A stretch of DNA of 5,259 nt. Origin: Bacteroidota bacterium. Its GTDB lineage: Bacteria; Bacteroidota; Bacteroidia; Chitinophagales; Chitinophagaceae. Shown piece by piece: positions 1 through 5,259 of this stretch. The stretch is taken from positions 1 through 5,259 of the forward strand of contig JAEWJV010000500.1 in the NCBI GenBank assembly GCA_023386395.1, read 5' to 3'. Every line of letters begins with the position of its first letter. Positions within the stretch are counted from its first letter, which is position 1. The notes beneath the pieces are model-generated. The model was not told the origin of the DNA. It searched no databases and saw only the letters and a list, made by a program, of their open reading frames with translations. The translations under genes and the position numbers were made by a program.

Positions 1-1096
1 TGCCTTTGGGCAGGATATTATGAATGCGCTCAAGCCCGAATTCATTTTTCATTTTTACAAGCAGCGTAACAAAATCTTCCGGCGTAAATAAATTGAAATG
101 GCTGAGACCACTGCCATCAACCCAGGATGGCTTTTGCGGGAGGTCTTTGTAATCGGTTTTTAATAAAGTATCAATAATATCAGCATCATTCATATAGCCA
201 AGCAATTCATTGCTTACCATCAGCAGGCTTTGCTCTGCATAAAAATTATCACTGCGGTACATCATCGGTTTCAGCATAGAATCAAGCGGCTGCGAATACA
301 GTTTTTTATAGTTGGAATAAGCTGTTGGCAGGTTATTGTTTATTGTCCACCTGTTATGACCGATTATTTTTATGGTTGAACGAATACCGTTGGTTATAAA
401 GGGAACTTCGTCTATCCAGCTAATATTTTGCAGAGGATAATCGATATTGAAAGAATCAGAATTAAGCATTCGTACAACGTCCGCTCTTTTAAGTTTAGGA
501 TTGACATGATACGACACGCCGTCTGTTACATCAGGTATTTGCAAAAAACGAACCTGTTGCCTAAGGCTGTCATATGTAAATGTTGTGTGGGCAACATTAC
601 CATACACGGGCATAGGGCTTCGCTCAGCCATATAATAATACCTGTAATCGTCCCAGCTCCAGCCTTCGCCCCAGCGATCTTCTTTCCAATATATATCAGC
701 CACAGAAACCGGCTTATTATTAGCTTTTAAAAAGTTCAATACAGGATTATTTGTAAAATCCATATACAGTAAAGTTGGATCACCAGTGGGCAGCAGGTAT
801 AAGCTGTCCGGTGTTTCGTAATAACGCAAGCCAATAATGCTATCGCCAAGATGTTTCAATGCAGCATAGCAACTAAACAACTTGGTATTGCTTGCCGGCA
901 TAAAATAATGATCGCCCTGATAATTATAGATATAGCGGTTAGTTGATGCATCGTAAATACAAATACCTGCATGCGCATTTTTTATGGCGGCATCCTGCAA
1001 AAAACTTTGCTGTGACCTGTTTATTTTTTTTGATGGAGAGCAAGCTGTAAAAACAATGAGTAACAAGCAGCAGGATACAAAGCAATTTTTTAGCAT
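1..1096 (-). CDS. dacB: D-alanyl-D-alanine carboxypeptidase/endopeptidase, PBP4 family (peptidase S13), lipoprotein, 3' end missing
   Basis: Penicillin-binding protein 4 family enzymes are serine peptidases that remove the terminal D-Ala or cut peptide cross-links in peptidoglycan outside the inner membrane. The frame opens with ATG at 1096 and stays open for 365 codons to the window edge. Residues 1-19 form a lipoprotein signal (Lys3, hydrophobic LLLIVF, then FTAC with Cys19 as the likely lipidated residue; Phe at -3 is slightly atypical). Family motifs follow in order: catalytic SNTK (S69, K72), GDPTL at 105-109, a Trp-rich GWSWDDY segment at 145-151, SDN at 282-284 (the SxN motif), and DGSGLS at 327-332. 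The third active-site motif, KTG, should lie just past the edge. About 210 residues separate SxxK from SxN, which fits the S13 inserted domains rather than a compact class A or C enzyme. It follows the FKBP gene by 61 bases with no clear terminator or promoter of its own. The family call is firm; the carboxypeptidase versus endopeptidase balance cannot be read from sequence. Confidence 0.9.
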   Translation of the reverse strand, partial: MLKNCFVSCCLLLIVFTACSPSKKINRSQQSFLQDAAIKNAHAGICIYDASTNRYIYNYQGDHYFMPASNTKLFSCYAALKHLGDSIIGLRYYETPDSLYLLPTGDPTLLYMDFTNNPVLNFLKANNKPVSVADIYWKEDRWGEGWSWDDYRYYYMAERSPMPVYGNVAHTTFTYDSLRQQVRFLQIPDVTDGVSYHVNPKLKRADVVRMLNSDSFNIDYPLQNISWIDEVPFITNGIRSTIKIIGHNRWTINNNLPTAYSNYKKLYSQPLDSMLKPMMYRSDNFYAEQSLLMVSNELLGYMNDADIIDTLLKTDYKDLPQKPSWVDGSGLSHFNLFTPEDFVTLLVKMKNEFGLERIHNILPKG

Positions 1097-1157
1097 GCAG
1101 CAAAATAAAAAATAACTTTTATAAAAACTATGTTTTGAATAACAGTTATAAAATCGT

Positions 1158-1580
1158 CTATCGCATGCTTAATAATTCCACATCAAAAATAAGTGTAGCA
1201 TTTGGTGGTATGGCGCCGCCTGCGCCTCTTGCACCATAGCCTAATGCGGATGGTATAAACAGTTTCCATTTGCTGCCAACCGGCATAAGCTGTAAAGCTT
1301 CCGTCCAGCCGGGAATTACCTGGTGCACGCCAAAGCTGGCAGGTTGGTCGCGCTTGTAAGAGCTGTCGAAGATTTTGCCGTTTATAAGGCTGCCTTCATA
1401 ATGCACAGTTACAATCGTATATGGTCCTGGCTTATCGCCTTTCCCTTCTGTAATAATCATGTATTGAAGGCCGGATGGCAATGTAACAACGCCTTCCTTT
1501 GAAGCGTTTTCAAGCAGGAAAGCTTCCTGTTCCTTAGTGTTTCTCTGTAGCATAGCTTTTAGTTTTTCCTGTAAACCCAT
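1158..1580 (-). CDS. FKBP-type peptidyl-prolyl cis-trans isomerase, short FklB-like, cytoplasmic
   Basis: FKBPs catalyse cis-trans isomerisation of peptide bonds before proline and assist protein folding. This 140-residue protein has a charged helical N-terminus (1-30), then the LPSGLQY lead-in of FklB/Mip proteins at 34-40, then a complete FKBP domain (about 53-138). By alignment from memory with human FKBP12, all the usual pocket residues appear present: Y61, F71, D72, R77, F83, V88-I89, W92, Y115 and F132. The enzyme is therefore likely active. There is no signal peptide, so it should be cytoplasmic. FklB proteins usually have about 200 residues with a long N-terminal dimerisation domain; here that domain is nearly absent. 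I chose ATG at 1580. An in-frame TTG at 1598 would add six residues, but it falls inside the promoter-like TACATTTG. The stop TAG is at 1160-1158. The gene sits 77 bases after the metallopeptidase and 61 bases before the PBP4-like gene. Confidence 0.92.
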   Translation of the reverse strand: MGLQEKLKAMLQRNTKEQEAFLLENASKEGVVTLPSGLQYMIITEGKGDKPGPYTIVTVHYEGSLINGKIFDSSYKRDQPASFGVHQVIPGWTEALQLMPVGSKWKLFIPSALGYGARGAGGAIPPNATLIFDVELLSMR

Positions 1581-1595
1581 AAGAAATTTATTTAA

Positions 1596-1603
1596 CAAAT
1601 GTA
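1596..1603 (-). promoter_or_regulatory. Candidate Bacteroidota -7 element (TACATTTG) for the FKBP gene
   Basis: On the minus strand TACATTTG matches the Bacteroidota -7 consensus TAnnTTTG exactly. It ends 15 bases before the chosen ATG at 1580, giving a very short leader. No TTTG is seen 19-21 bases upstream where the -33 box should be, so only half of the promoter is supported. If real, it would also serve the downstream PBP4-like gene. Confidence 0.45.
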
Positions 1604-1657
1604 GGATGCAGCAACGGGTAATATAATAAAAATGCAGGTGTTTGTTTTAATAAAAAA

Positions 1658-2605
1658 TTATTGTGTTTTTACTGCATCATATATTTTCTGGCCTGGATTG
1701 GCAATCATAGTTTTCAGGTCAGGCGCCAGTTGAAGCCGGAATAAAATTTCATGAAATGCTGCCATATCATCCTGGAAGTATAGCCTGGCCAATGGATCGA
1801 AATTGCCATTCATTTTGCGTACGAGATTTTCTATGGCCGTTACATTGCTGCCATATTTATGGCCGCTCATCTTTCGCAAGCCTATGTCCGTTAAAACTTT
1901 ATCTGTAAAATATTGCGTTGCGCCTTCGCTTAAAAAATCAGGGTTATCAGCTTTTCTTGTAAAACTCCTGAACCTGCTGCCCGACATCCTATGCATGCTC
2001 TCATGTAAAGCGCTTCCAAGCGTTGCATCTTCCGGTAAGTTAATTGTATCATCAGAACGCTGATAGAAACCACCAACACCTGCAATCTCTTCCCTTGTTC
2101 TGGCGTTCGTTCCCTTCTTTACAGCCTGGTGCCAGGCATTGGCATCAAACCTGTCTCTCCCTTCTTTTGAACCGCTGTAATCATCTGTATAATTATGTTC
2201 GTATGTTTTATACACGCCTGTTCCGGCAATGCTTGCAGGTTTAAGTTTTATATAACCGCTCAGGCTGCTGCAATTAGCAGCCACGTTAGAAAATACATCC
2301 AAAGCCATTGCTGTATTGCGGTTTATTTTATTATTAGTATTGATCGCCTGCTTAAAAAGCTCACGCGATAATTCGCATAAATTTTTTCTTGCTTCGTCAA
2401 AATCCCGATTTAATTCTTCAAGATATTTAGTTGTTTCTTCAGGAAGACCGGGCATGGTTGCTTCAGCCTTTTTATCATCGGGTTTCAATTGTAATACAGG
2501 TGAAAAGAAAGGCTTCGCTTGAACCGGATTATTATAAAAAAAATTGTTCGTTCTCTTTAATTGATTTTGAGCGGCAATATGTTGAGTGAAGTAAACCAAG
2601 GTCAA
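1658..2605 (-). CDS. Putative exported zinc metallopeptidase (HExxH, gluzincin-like), eCIS-effector-like N-terminus
   Basis: I do not recognise a named family. Numbered from the TTG at 2605 (315 residues), the protein has HESMH at 201-205 (1991-2005), the HExxH zinc motif. LSEGATQYFTD follows at 225-235, where E227, 22 residues after the last His, is a plausible third ligand as in gluzincins. A C-terminal helical part contains LARLYFQDD at 272-280. Residues 31-42 (KPFFSPVLQLKP) resemble the PFFxPxxIQxK segment near the N-terminus of many Bacteroidota proteins with DUF4157-like domains linked to extracellular contractile injection systems. Residues 60-85 are charged and probably coiled coil. 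The start is a problem: there is no ATG in frame upstream. The frame stays open to the TAA at 2647-2645, and from ATA at 2632 it reads KLISPLILL joined to LTLVYFTQHIAAQ, a normal Bacteroidota signal peptide ending in AQ. I therefore suspect the real start is upstream of 2605 at a non-standard codon, giving an exported protein of about 324 residues. Substrate and role are unknown; a secreted peptidase or toxin-like effector is possible. Confidence 0.75.
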   Translation of the reverse strand: MTLVYFTQHIAAQNQLKRTNNFFYNNPVQAKPFFSPVLQLKPDDKKAEATMPGLPEETTKYLEELNRDFDEARKNLCELSRELFKQAINTNNKINRNTAMALDVFSNVAANCSSLSGYIKLKPASIAGTGVYKTYEHNYTDDYSGSKEGRDRFDANAWHQAVKKGTNARTREEIAGVGGFYQRSDDTINLPEDATLGSALHESMHRMSGSRFRSFTRKADNPDFLSEGATQYFTDKVLTDIGLRKMSGHKYGSNVTAIENLVRKMNGNFDPLARLYFQDDMAAFHEILFRLQLAPDLKTMIANPGQKIYDAVKTQ

Positions 2606-2657
2606 TAAAATTAATGGTGAAATTAATTTTATGAAGAGAGATGCTTATGCAATATAA

Positions 2658-2665
2658 CAAGGATA
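2658..2665 (-). promoter_or_regulatory. Weak candidate -7 element (TATCCTTG) for the metallopeptidase gene
   Basis: The minus strand reads TATCCTTG, one mismatch from TAnnTTTG. TTTA stands 19 bases upstream, one mismatch from the -33 TTTG. Transcription would begin around 2651, giving a leader of roughly 20 bases to the ATA at 2632, which fits the extended signal-peptide reading better than the TTG at 2605. Each box carries a mismatch, so this is only a candidate. Confidence 0.25.
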
Positions 2666-2694
2666 TAGATAAGTTGTTTTAAAATAAATTTCCT

Positions 2695-2727
2695 GCGAAA
2701 GGGCCGCCACCGGCCTGATGGCTTTGC
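2695..2727 (-). other. GC-rich imperfect hairpin in the dnaE-metallopeptidase spacer
   Basis: On the minus strand GGCCG and CGGCC (2715-2711 and 2706-2702) form a perfect 5-bp stem around the loop GTGG. An outer stem can pair GCAAAG (2727-2722) with CTTT and GC (2701-2698, 2696-2695), leaving a six-base bulge on one side and one base on the other. It stands out as a GC-rich island in AT-rich surroundings. No clean T-tract follows, so it is not a standard intrinsic terminator, though it may slow or end transcripts coming from upstream. Confidence 0.3.
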
Positions 2728-2743
2728 TAACCGCCTGACCACG

Positions 2744-2899
2744 TTACTGTTTCGATTTGTCTATATATTCTTTCAGCACTGCAATTTCTTTTGCATTGTA
2801 TGGCGTAAAGTCGCAATGATATATATGTTGTCAGTAAACAATCGTTTCATATTTCCTAAGAAATGTTAAGAGCGGGATTTCAAATTCAGTAGCAACAAA
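2744..2899 (-). pseudogene. Possible decayed coding remnant with one in-frame stop
   Basis: One minus-strand frame gives protein-like sequence: 22 codons including FEIPLLTFLRKYETIVY, a TGA at 2833-2831, then 28 codons including DFTPYNAKEIAVLKEYIDK, ending at TAA 2746-2744. The second part has a charged helical pattern typical of a protein C-terminus and no stop for 84 bases of AT-rich DNA. There is no sensible start codon. An ATG at 2850 opens a different frame of about 25 codons that reads poorly. I cannot name the family. It may be the 3' end of a lost gene between dnaE and the metallopeptidase, or chance. Confidence 0.35.
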
Positions 2900-2904
2900 C
2901 TAAC

Positions 2905-5259
2905 TTAGTTAAACAACCCCACACTCACTTCCACATCGGGATTATCCATTAAAAACGAAGCCATTTCTTCATTCATGGTAAACCCTTTATCAGTTGTATT
3001 TAATACTACTTCAAGGTTTTCCTGCGATTCCCTTATTCTGAATTTTAAAGAAGATTTGCCAGGATTTGTTTTTACGTTATGCTCAACGAACTGTACAAAT
3101 TCATTGGTAAGTGAAGCTGGTTCAACACATATTTCAAGATTGCGTGTAAGGTTCATTTTTGCGGTTTCCAATAAGTTTATAGCTACAATCTTAAACTCAT
3201 AATCTTCGCCATTATAACGAGGTTTAAAATAACCATAGATAAGCAGGTTATTGCCCTTCTCTAAGTAGTTTTTAAACTTTACATAATCATCGCTCCACAA
3301 CATTAGTTCTGCTTTACCGCTGAAGTCCTCAATAACCATTGAACCGAAGTTTTTTCCATTGCGTGAAATGCGATGCTGTGCATCGGTAACCAGGCCTGCA
3401 ATGCGCATATTTTTTTCGCGATTGGCGGCGGCTAACGTATTGGATTCTTTTATCTCACAAAAATCGGCAAGTTTCATTATGCCATAATACTTCAATTCAA
3501 ATTTGAAATGATCGAGCGGATGACCACTCTTAAACATACCGGTGACATCTTTTTCTTTATCCAGTTTTTCTGTCAACGACCATTCCGGGCAGTTAGGCAA
3601 CACCGGGGTTGCGATAGCAGGCATAACTGAATCGCCAAACAAAGTATTTGTTTGTGTTTGTTTGTTAGCCTGGAAAACGTTGCCAAATTTTATAATACGC
3701 TCAATGCCTGTAACCGCATCATTTGGCATGGTATAAAAATATTGCGCCCGGTGTATTTCGGGGAAACAATCAAAAGCGCCGGCATGTACTAAACTCTCAA
3801 GGGATTTTTTGTTTACTGTACGCTGGTTAACACGCTTGATAAGATCGAAGATATCTTTATAAGCGCCGTTTTTATTGCGCTCTTCAATAATACTTTCAAT
3901 GGCTGCTTCACCCACACCTTTCAAACCGCCAAGGCCAAAACGTATCTCGCCCTTTTTATTAACAGCAAAACCTTTCAGTGATTCATTAATATCAGGGCCG
4001 AGCACTTTTAAACCCATGCGCTTGCATTCTTCCATAAAGAAAGTGATCTTTTCAATGGCGCCGGCATGGTTCAATACGGCAGCCATATATTCACTTGGGT
4101 AATGCGCCTTTAAGTAACCGGTTTGATAAGCCACAAAACCATAGCAGGTGGAGTGCGATTTATTGAATGCATACTGTGCAAAAGCTTCCCAATCCGTCCA
4201 AACTTTTTCAAGAATGGCTTTATCATGGCCTTTGGCAACAGCGCCTTCCATAAACTTGCCTTTCATTTTATCCAGCGTCTTGCGGTCTTTCTTTCCCATT
4301 GCTTTACGCAACACATCTGCATCGCCTTTTGTAAAACCTGCAATTTTTTGTGAAAGCAACATCACCTGTTCCTGGTACACGGTAATACCATAAGTTTCTT
4401 CAAGATATTCCTGCATATCAGGTATATCATACGAAACATCTTCACGGCCATGTTTACGCGCAACGTATTGCGGAATGTAAGCCATCGGGCCGGGACGATA
4501 TAAAGCGTTCATTGCAATAAGGTCAGCGAATTTATCCGGCTTTAATTCACGCAAATATTTTTGCATGCCGGCACTTTCAAACTGGAATGTCGCATTGGTT
4601 TCACCGCGTTGGTATAATTGAAAAGTTTGTTCATCATCTAATGGTATATTATCAAGATCAACATCTATGTTATGATTTTGTTTGATGAGTTCCAGGGCTG
4701 TTTTTAAAATGGATAAAGTTTTCAAACCGAGGAAGTCCATCTTGATAACGCCGGATTCTTCGATCGTGCTGCCTTCTATTTGTGTAACCCACAAATCAGA
4801 ATCTTTGGCTGTTGCAACCGGGATCAATTCCGTTTGATCTTTTGGCGCAATGATAATGCCTGCCGCATGAATGCCCGTATTACGCACACTGCCTTCCAAA
4901 CGCTCTGCTTCACGCAAGACCTGGCCACGGATATCATTACCCTTATAAATTTCACGAAGCCGCTTAATGTTCTCTAATTCTTCAGCGCCATATCCTTCTT
5001 TATCTTCAATTGATTTCTCCCCTTCTTTCGCCTCTTTTGAAGTAAGCGGCGCTGTTAATACACGGCCCAGATCAGTGCCCGGCCTGTCGGGAACCATTTT
5101 TGCCAAAGCGTTACTTTCAGCCAGCGGAAGATCCATTACACGTGCCACATCCTTAATGCTCATCTTCGCCGCCATGGTACCATAGGTAATAATCTGTGCT
5201 ACCTGGTTTTTGCCATATTTTTCAACTACATAATCTATTACTTTTTGCCTGCCCTCATC
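2905..5259 (-). CDS. dnaE: DNA polymerase III alpha subunit (DnaE), C-terminal 784 residues, 5' end missing
   Basis: DnaE is the replicative polymerase: it extends DNA in the holoenzyme together with the beta clamp. The frame is open from the window edge (first codon GAT at 5259) to TAA at 2907-2905. The ATG at 5175 is internal, preceded by DEGRQKVIDYVVEKYG and QIITYGT of the palm. Family length is about 1150-1230, so roughly 370-450 residues are missing, including the PHP domain and probably the first two palm aspartates, expected just off the edge. In fragment numbering, IKMDFLGL (172-179) carries D175, the equivalent of E. coli D555. YQEQVM (295-300) and FNKSHSTCYGFVAYQTGYLKAHYP (365-388) belong to the fingers. 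LKGVGEAAIESIIEER (446-461) is a helix-hairpin-helix, QTNTLF (536-541) a likely beta-clamp peptide, and about 617-660 an OB fold. The C-terminal tail ends SVGLFN. It appears intact, with no frameshift or intein. Its promoter is off the window. Confidence 0.97.
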   Translation of the reverse strand, partial: DEGRQKVIDYVVEKYGKNQVAQIITYGTMAAKMSIKDVARVMDLPLAESNALAKMVPDRPGTDLGRVLTAPLTSKEAKEGEKSIEDKEGYGAEELENIKRLREIYKGNDIRGQVLREAERLEGSVRNTGIHAAGIIIAPKDQTELIPVATAKDSDLWVTQIEGSTIEESGVIKMDFLGLKTLSILKTALELIKQNHNIDVDLDNIPLDDEQTFQLYQRGETNATFQFESAGMQKYLRELKPDKFADLIAMNALYRPGPMAYIPQYVARKHGREDVSYDIPDMQEYLEETYGITVYQEQVMLLSQKIAGFTKGDADVLRKAMGKKDRKTLDKMKGKFMEGAVAKGHDKAILEKVWTDWEAFAQYAFNKSHSTCYGFVAYQTGYLKAHYPSEYMAAVLNHAGAIEKITFFMEECKRMGLKVLGPDINESLKGFAVNKKGEIRFGLGGLKGVGEAAIESIIEERNKNGAYKDIFDLIKRVNQRTVNKKSLESLVHAGAFDCFPEIHRAQYFYTMPNDAVTGIERIIKFGNVFQANKQTQTNTLFGDSVMPAIATPVLPNCPEWSLTEKLDKEKDVTGMFKSGHPLDHFKFELKYYGIMKLADFCEIKESNTLAAANREKNMRIAGLVTDAQHRISRNGKNFGSMVIEDFSGKAELMLWSDDYVKFKNYLEKGNNLLIYGYFKPRYNGEDYEFKIVAINLLETAKMNLTRNLEICVEPASLTNEFVQFVEHNVKTNPGKSSLKFRIRESQENLEVVLNTTDKGFTMNEEMASFLMDNPDVEVSVGLFN
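3647..3665. repeat. Short TTTG-type microsatellite inside dnaE
   Basis: The plus strand shows two TTTG units, a TG, two more TTTG units and a final T (19 bases). On the coding strand it encodes the Gln/Asn/Thr-rich linker leading into the likely clamp-binding peptide QTNTLF. Because the unit is four bases, a gain or loss of one unit would shift the dnaE frame. Confidence 0.6.

Larger units (their letters stand above)
2606..2904. other. Intergenic spacer between dnaE and the metallopeptidase gene
   Basis: This spacer of about 300 bases holds, in the direction of transcription, the coding remnant, the GC-rich hairpin, the weak promoter candidate and the unannotated first part of the metallopeptidase signal peptide (2632-2606). 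I see no tRNA, recognised riboswitch, terminal inverted repeats or direct repeats in it. Confidence 0.6.

Noticed and set aside
428..730. Open plus-strand frame of 100 codons
   Set aside because: It lies opposite the PBP4-like gene, whose minus-strand translation carries SNTK, GDPTL, SDN and DGSG motifs; the plus frame shows no recognisable domain.
1098..1108. TTATTTTG on the minus strand as a promoter for the PBP4-like gene
   Set aside because: It misses the TAnnTTTG consensus and ends only a few bases before the ATG, leaving no room for a transcription start in front of the codon.
1139..1149. 11-base palindrome (ATAAC, A, GTTAT) between the FKBP and PBP4-like genes
   Set aside because: Too short and AT-rich for a stable hairpin, with no repeat of it elsewhere in the window to suggest an operator.
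1648..1662. AT-only inverted repeat (TAAT, T-run, ATTA) at the metallopeptidase stop as a terminator
   Set aside because: The stem has no GC pairs and would be unstable; the surroundings are simply AT-rich.
2898..2910. 13-base palindrome (AACTAA, C, TTAGTT) spanning the dnaE stop codon
   Set aside because: As RNA it allows only a short AT-rich stem with a three-base loop and has no following T-run on the minus strand, so it does not support a terminator call; it may be chance.
2905..5175. Treating ATG at 5175 as the true dnaE start
   Set aside because: The frame continues upstream to the edge with conserved palm sequence (VIDYVVEKYG, QIITYGT), so the ATG encodes the Met of the TMAAK motif and the gene is merely cut by the window.

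Overview
The window looks like a Bacteroidota chromosome segment, most like Chitinophagia or Chitinophagaceae. This is inferred from protein style and promoter shape, not from a search. The evidence is moderately AT-rich DNA, a DnaE of the Bacteroidota type, an export signal ending in the Ala-Gln common in this phylum, a TAnnTTTG-type promoter element, and no obvious Shine-Dalgarno sites. All recognisable genes lie on the minus strand, so transcription runs from high to low coordinates.

Reading in the direction of transcription: (1) 5259-2905 is the C-terminal two thirds of dnaE, the replicative DNA polymerase III alpha subunit, cut by the window edge just after the point where the first palm aspartates are expected. 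(2) 2904-2606 is a spacer of about 300 bases. It holds a decayed-looking coding remnant (2899-2744), a GC-rich imperfect hairpin (2727-2695) and a weak promoter candidate. (3) 2605-1658 encodes an unfamiliar putative zinc metallopeptidase with HESMH and a downstream SEGATQYFT motif. Its N-terminus recalls proteins associated with extracellular contractile injection systems (eCIS), yet the frame upstream of the first usable start codon encodes what looks like the first half of a Sec signal peptide. (4) 1580-1158 encodes a short FklB-like FKBP peptidyl-prolyl isomerase with a promoter-like TACATTTG just upstream. (5) 1096-1 is the N-terminal 365 codons of a lipoprotein of the PBP4/DacB family (peptidase S13), cut by the low-coordinate edge before its KTG motif.

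The genes do not form one pathway. DnaE replicates DNA, the FKBP is a cytoplasmic folding catalyst, and the PBP4-like lipoprotein trims or opens peptidoglycan. The FKBP and PBP4-like genes are 61 bases apart with no convincing terminator between them and may be co-transcribed. The metallopeptidase is the accessory element and the part most worth examining. I see no tRNA, rRNA, CRISPR array, insertion sequence or attachment site.
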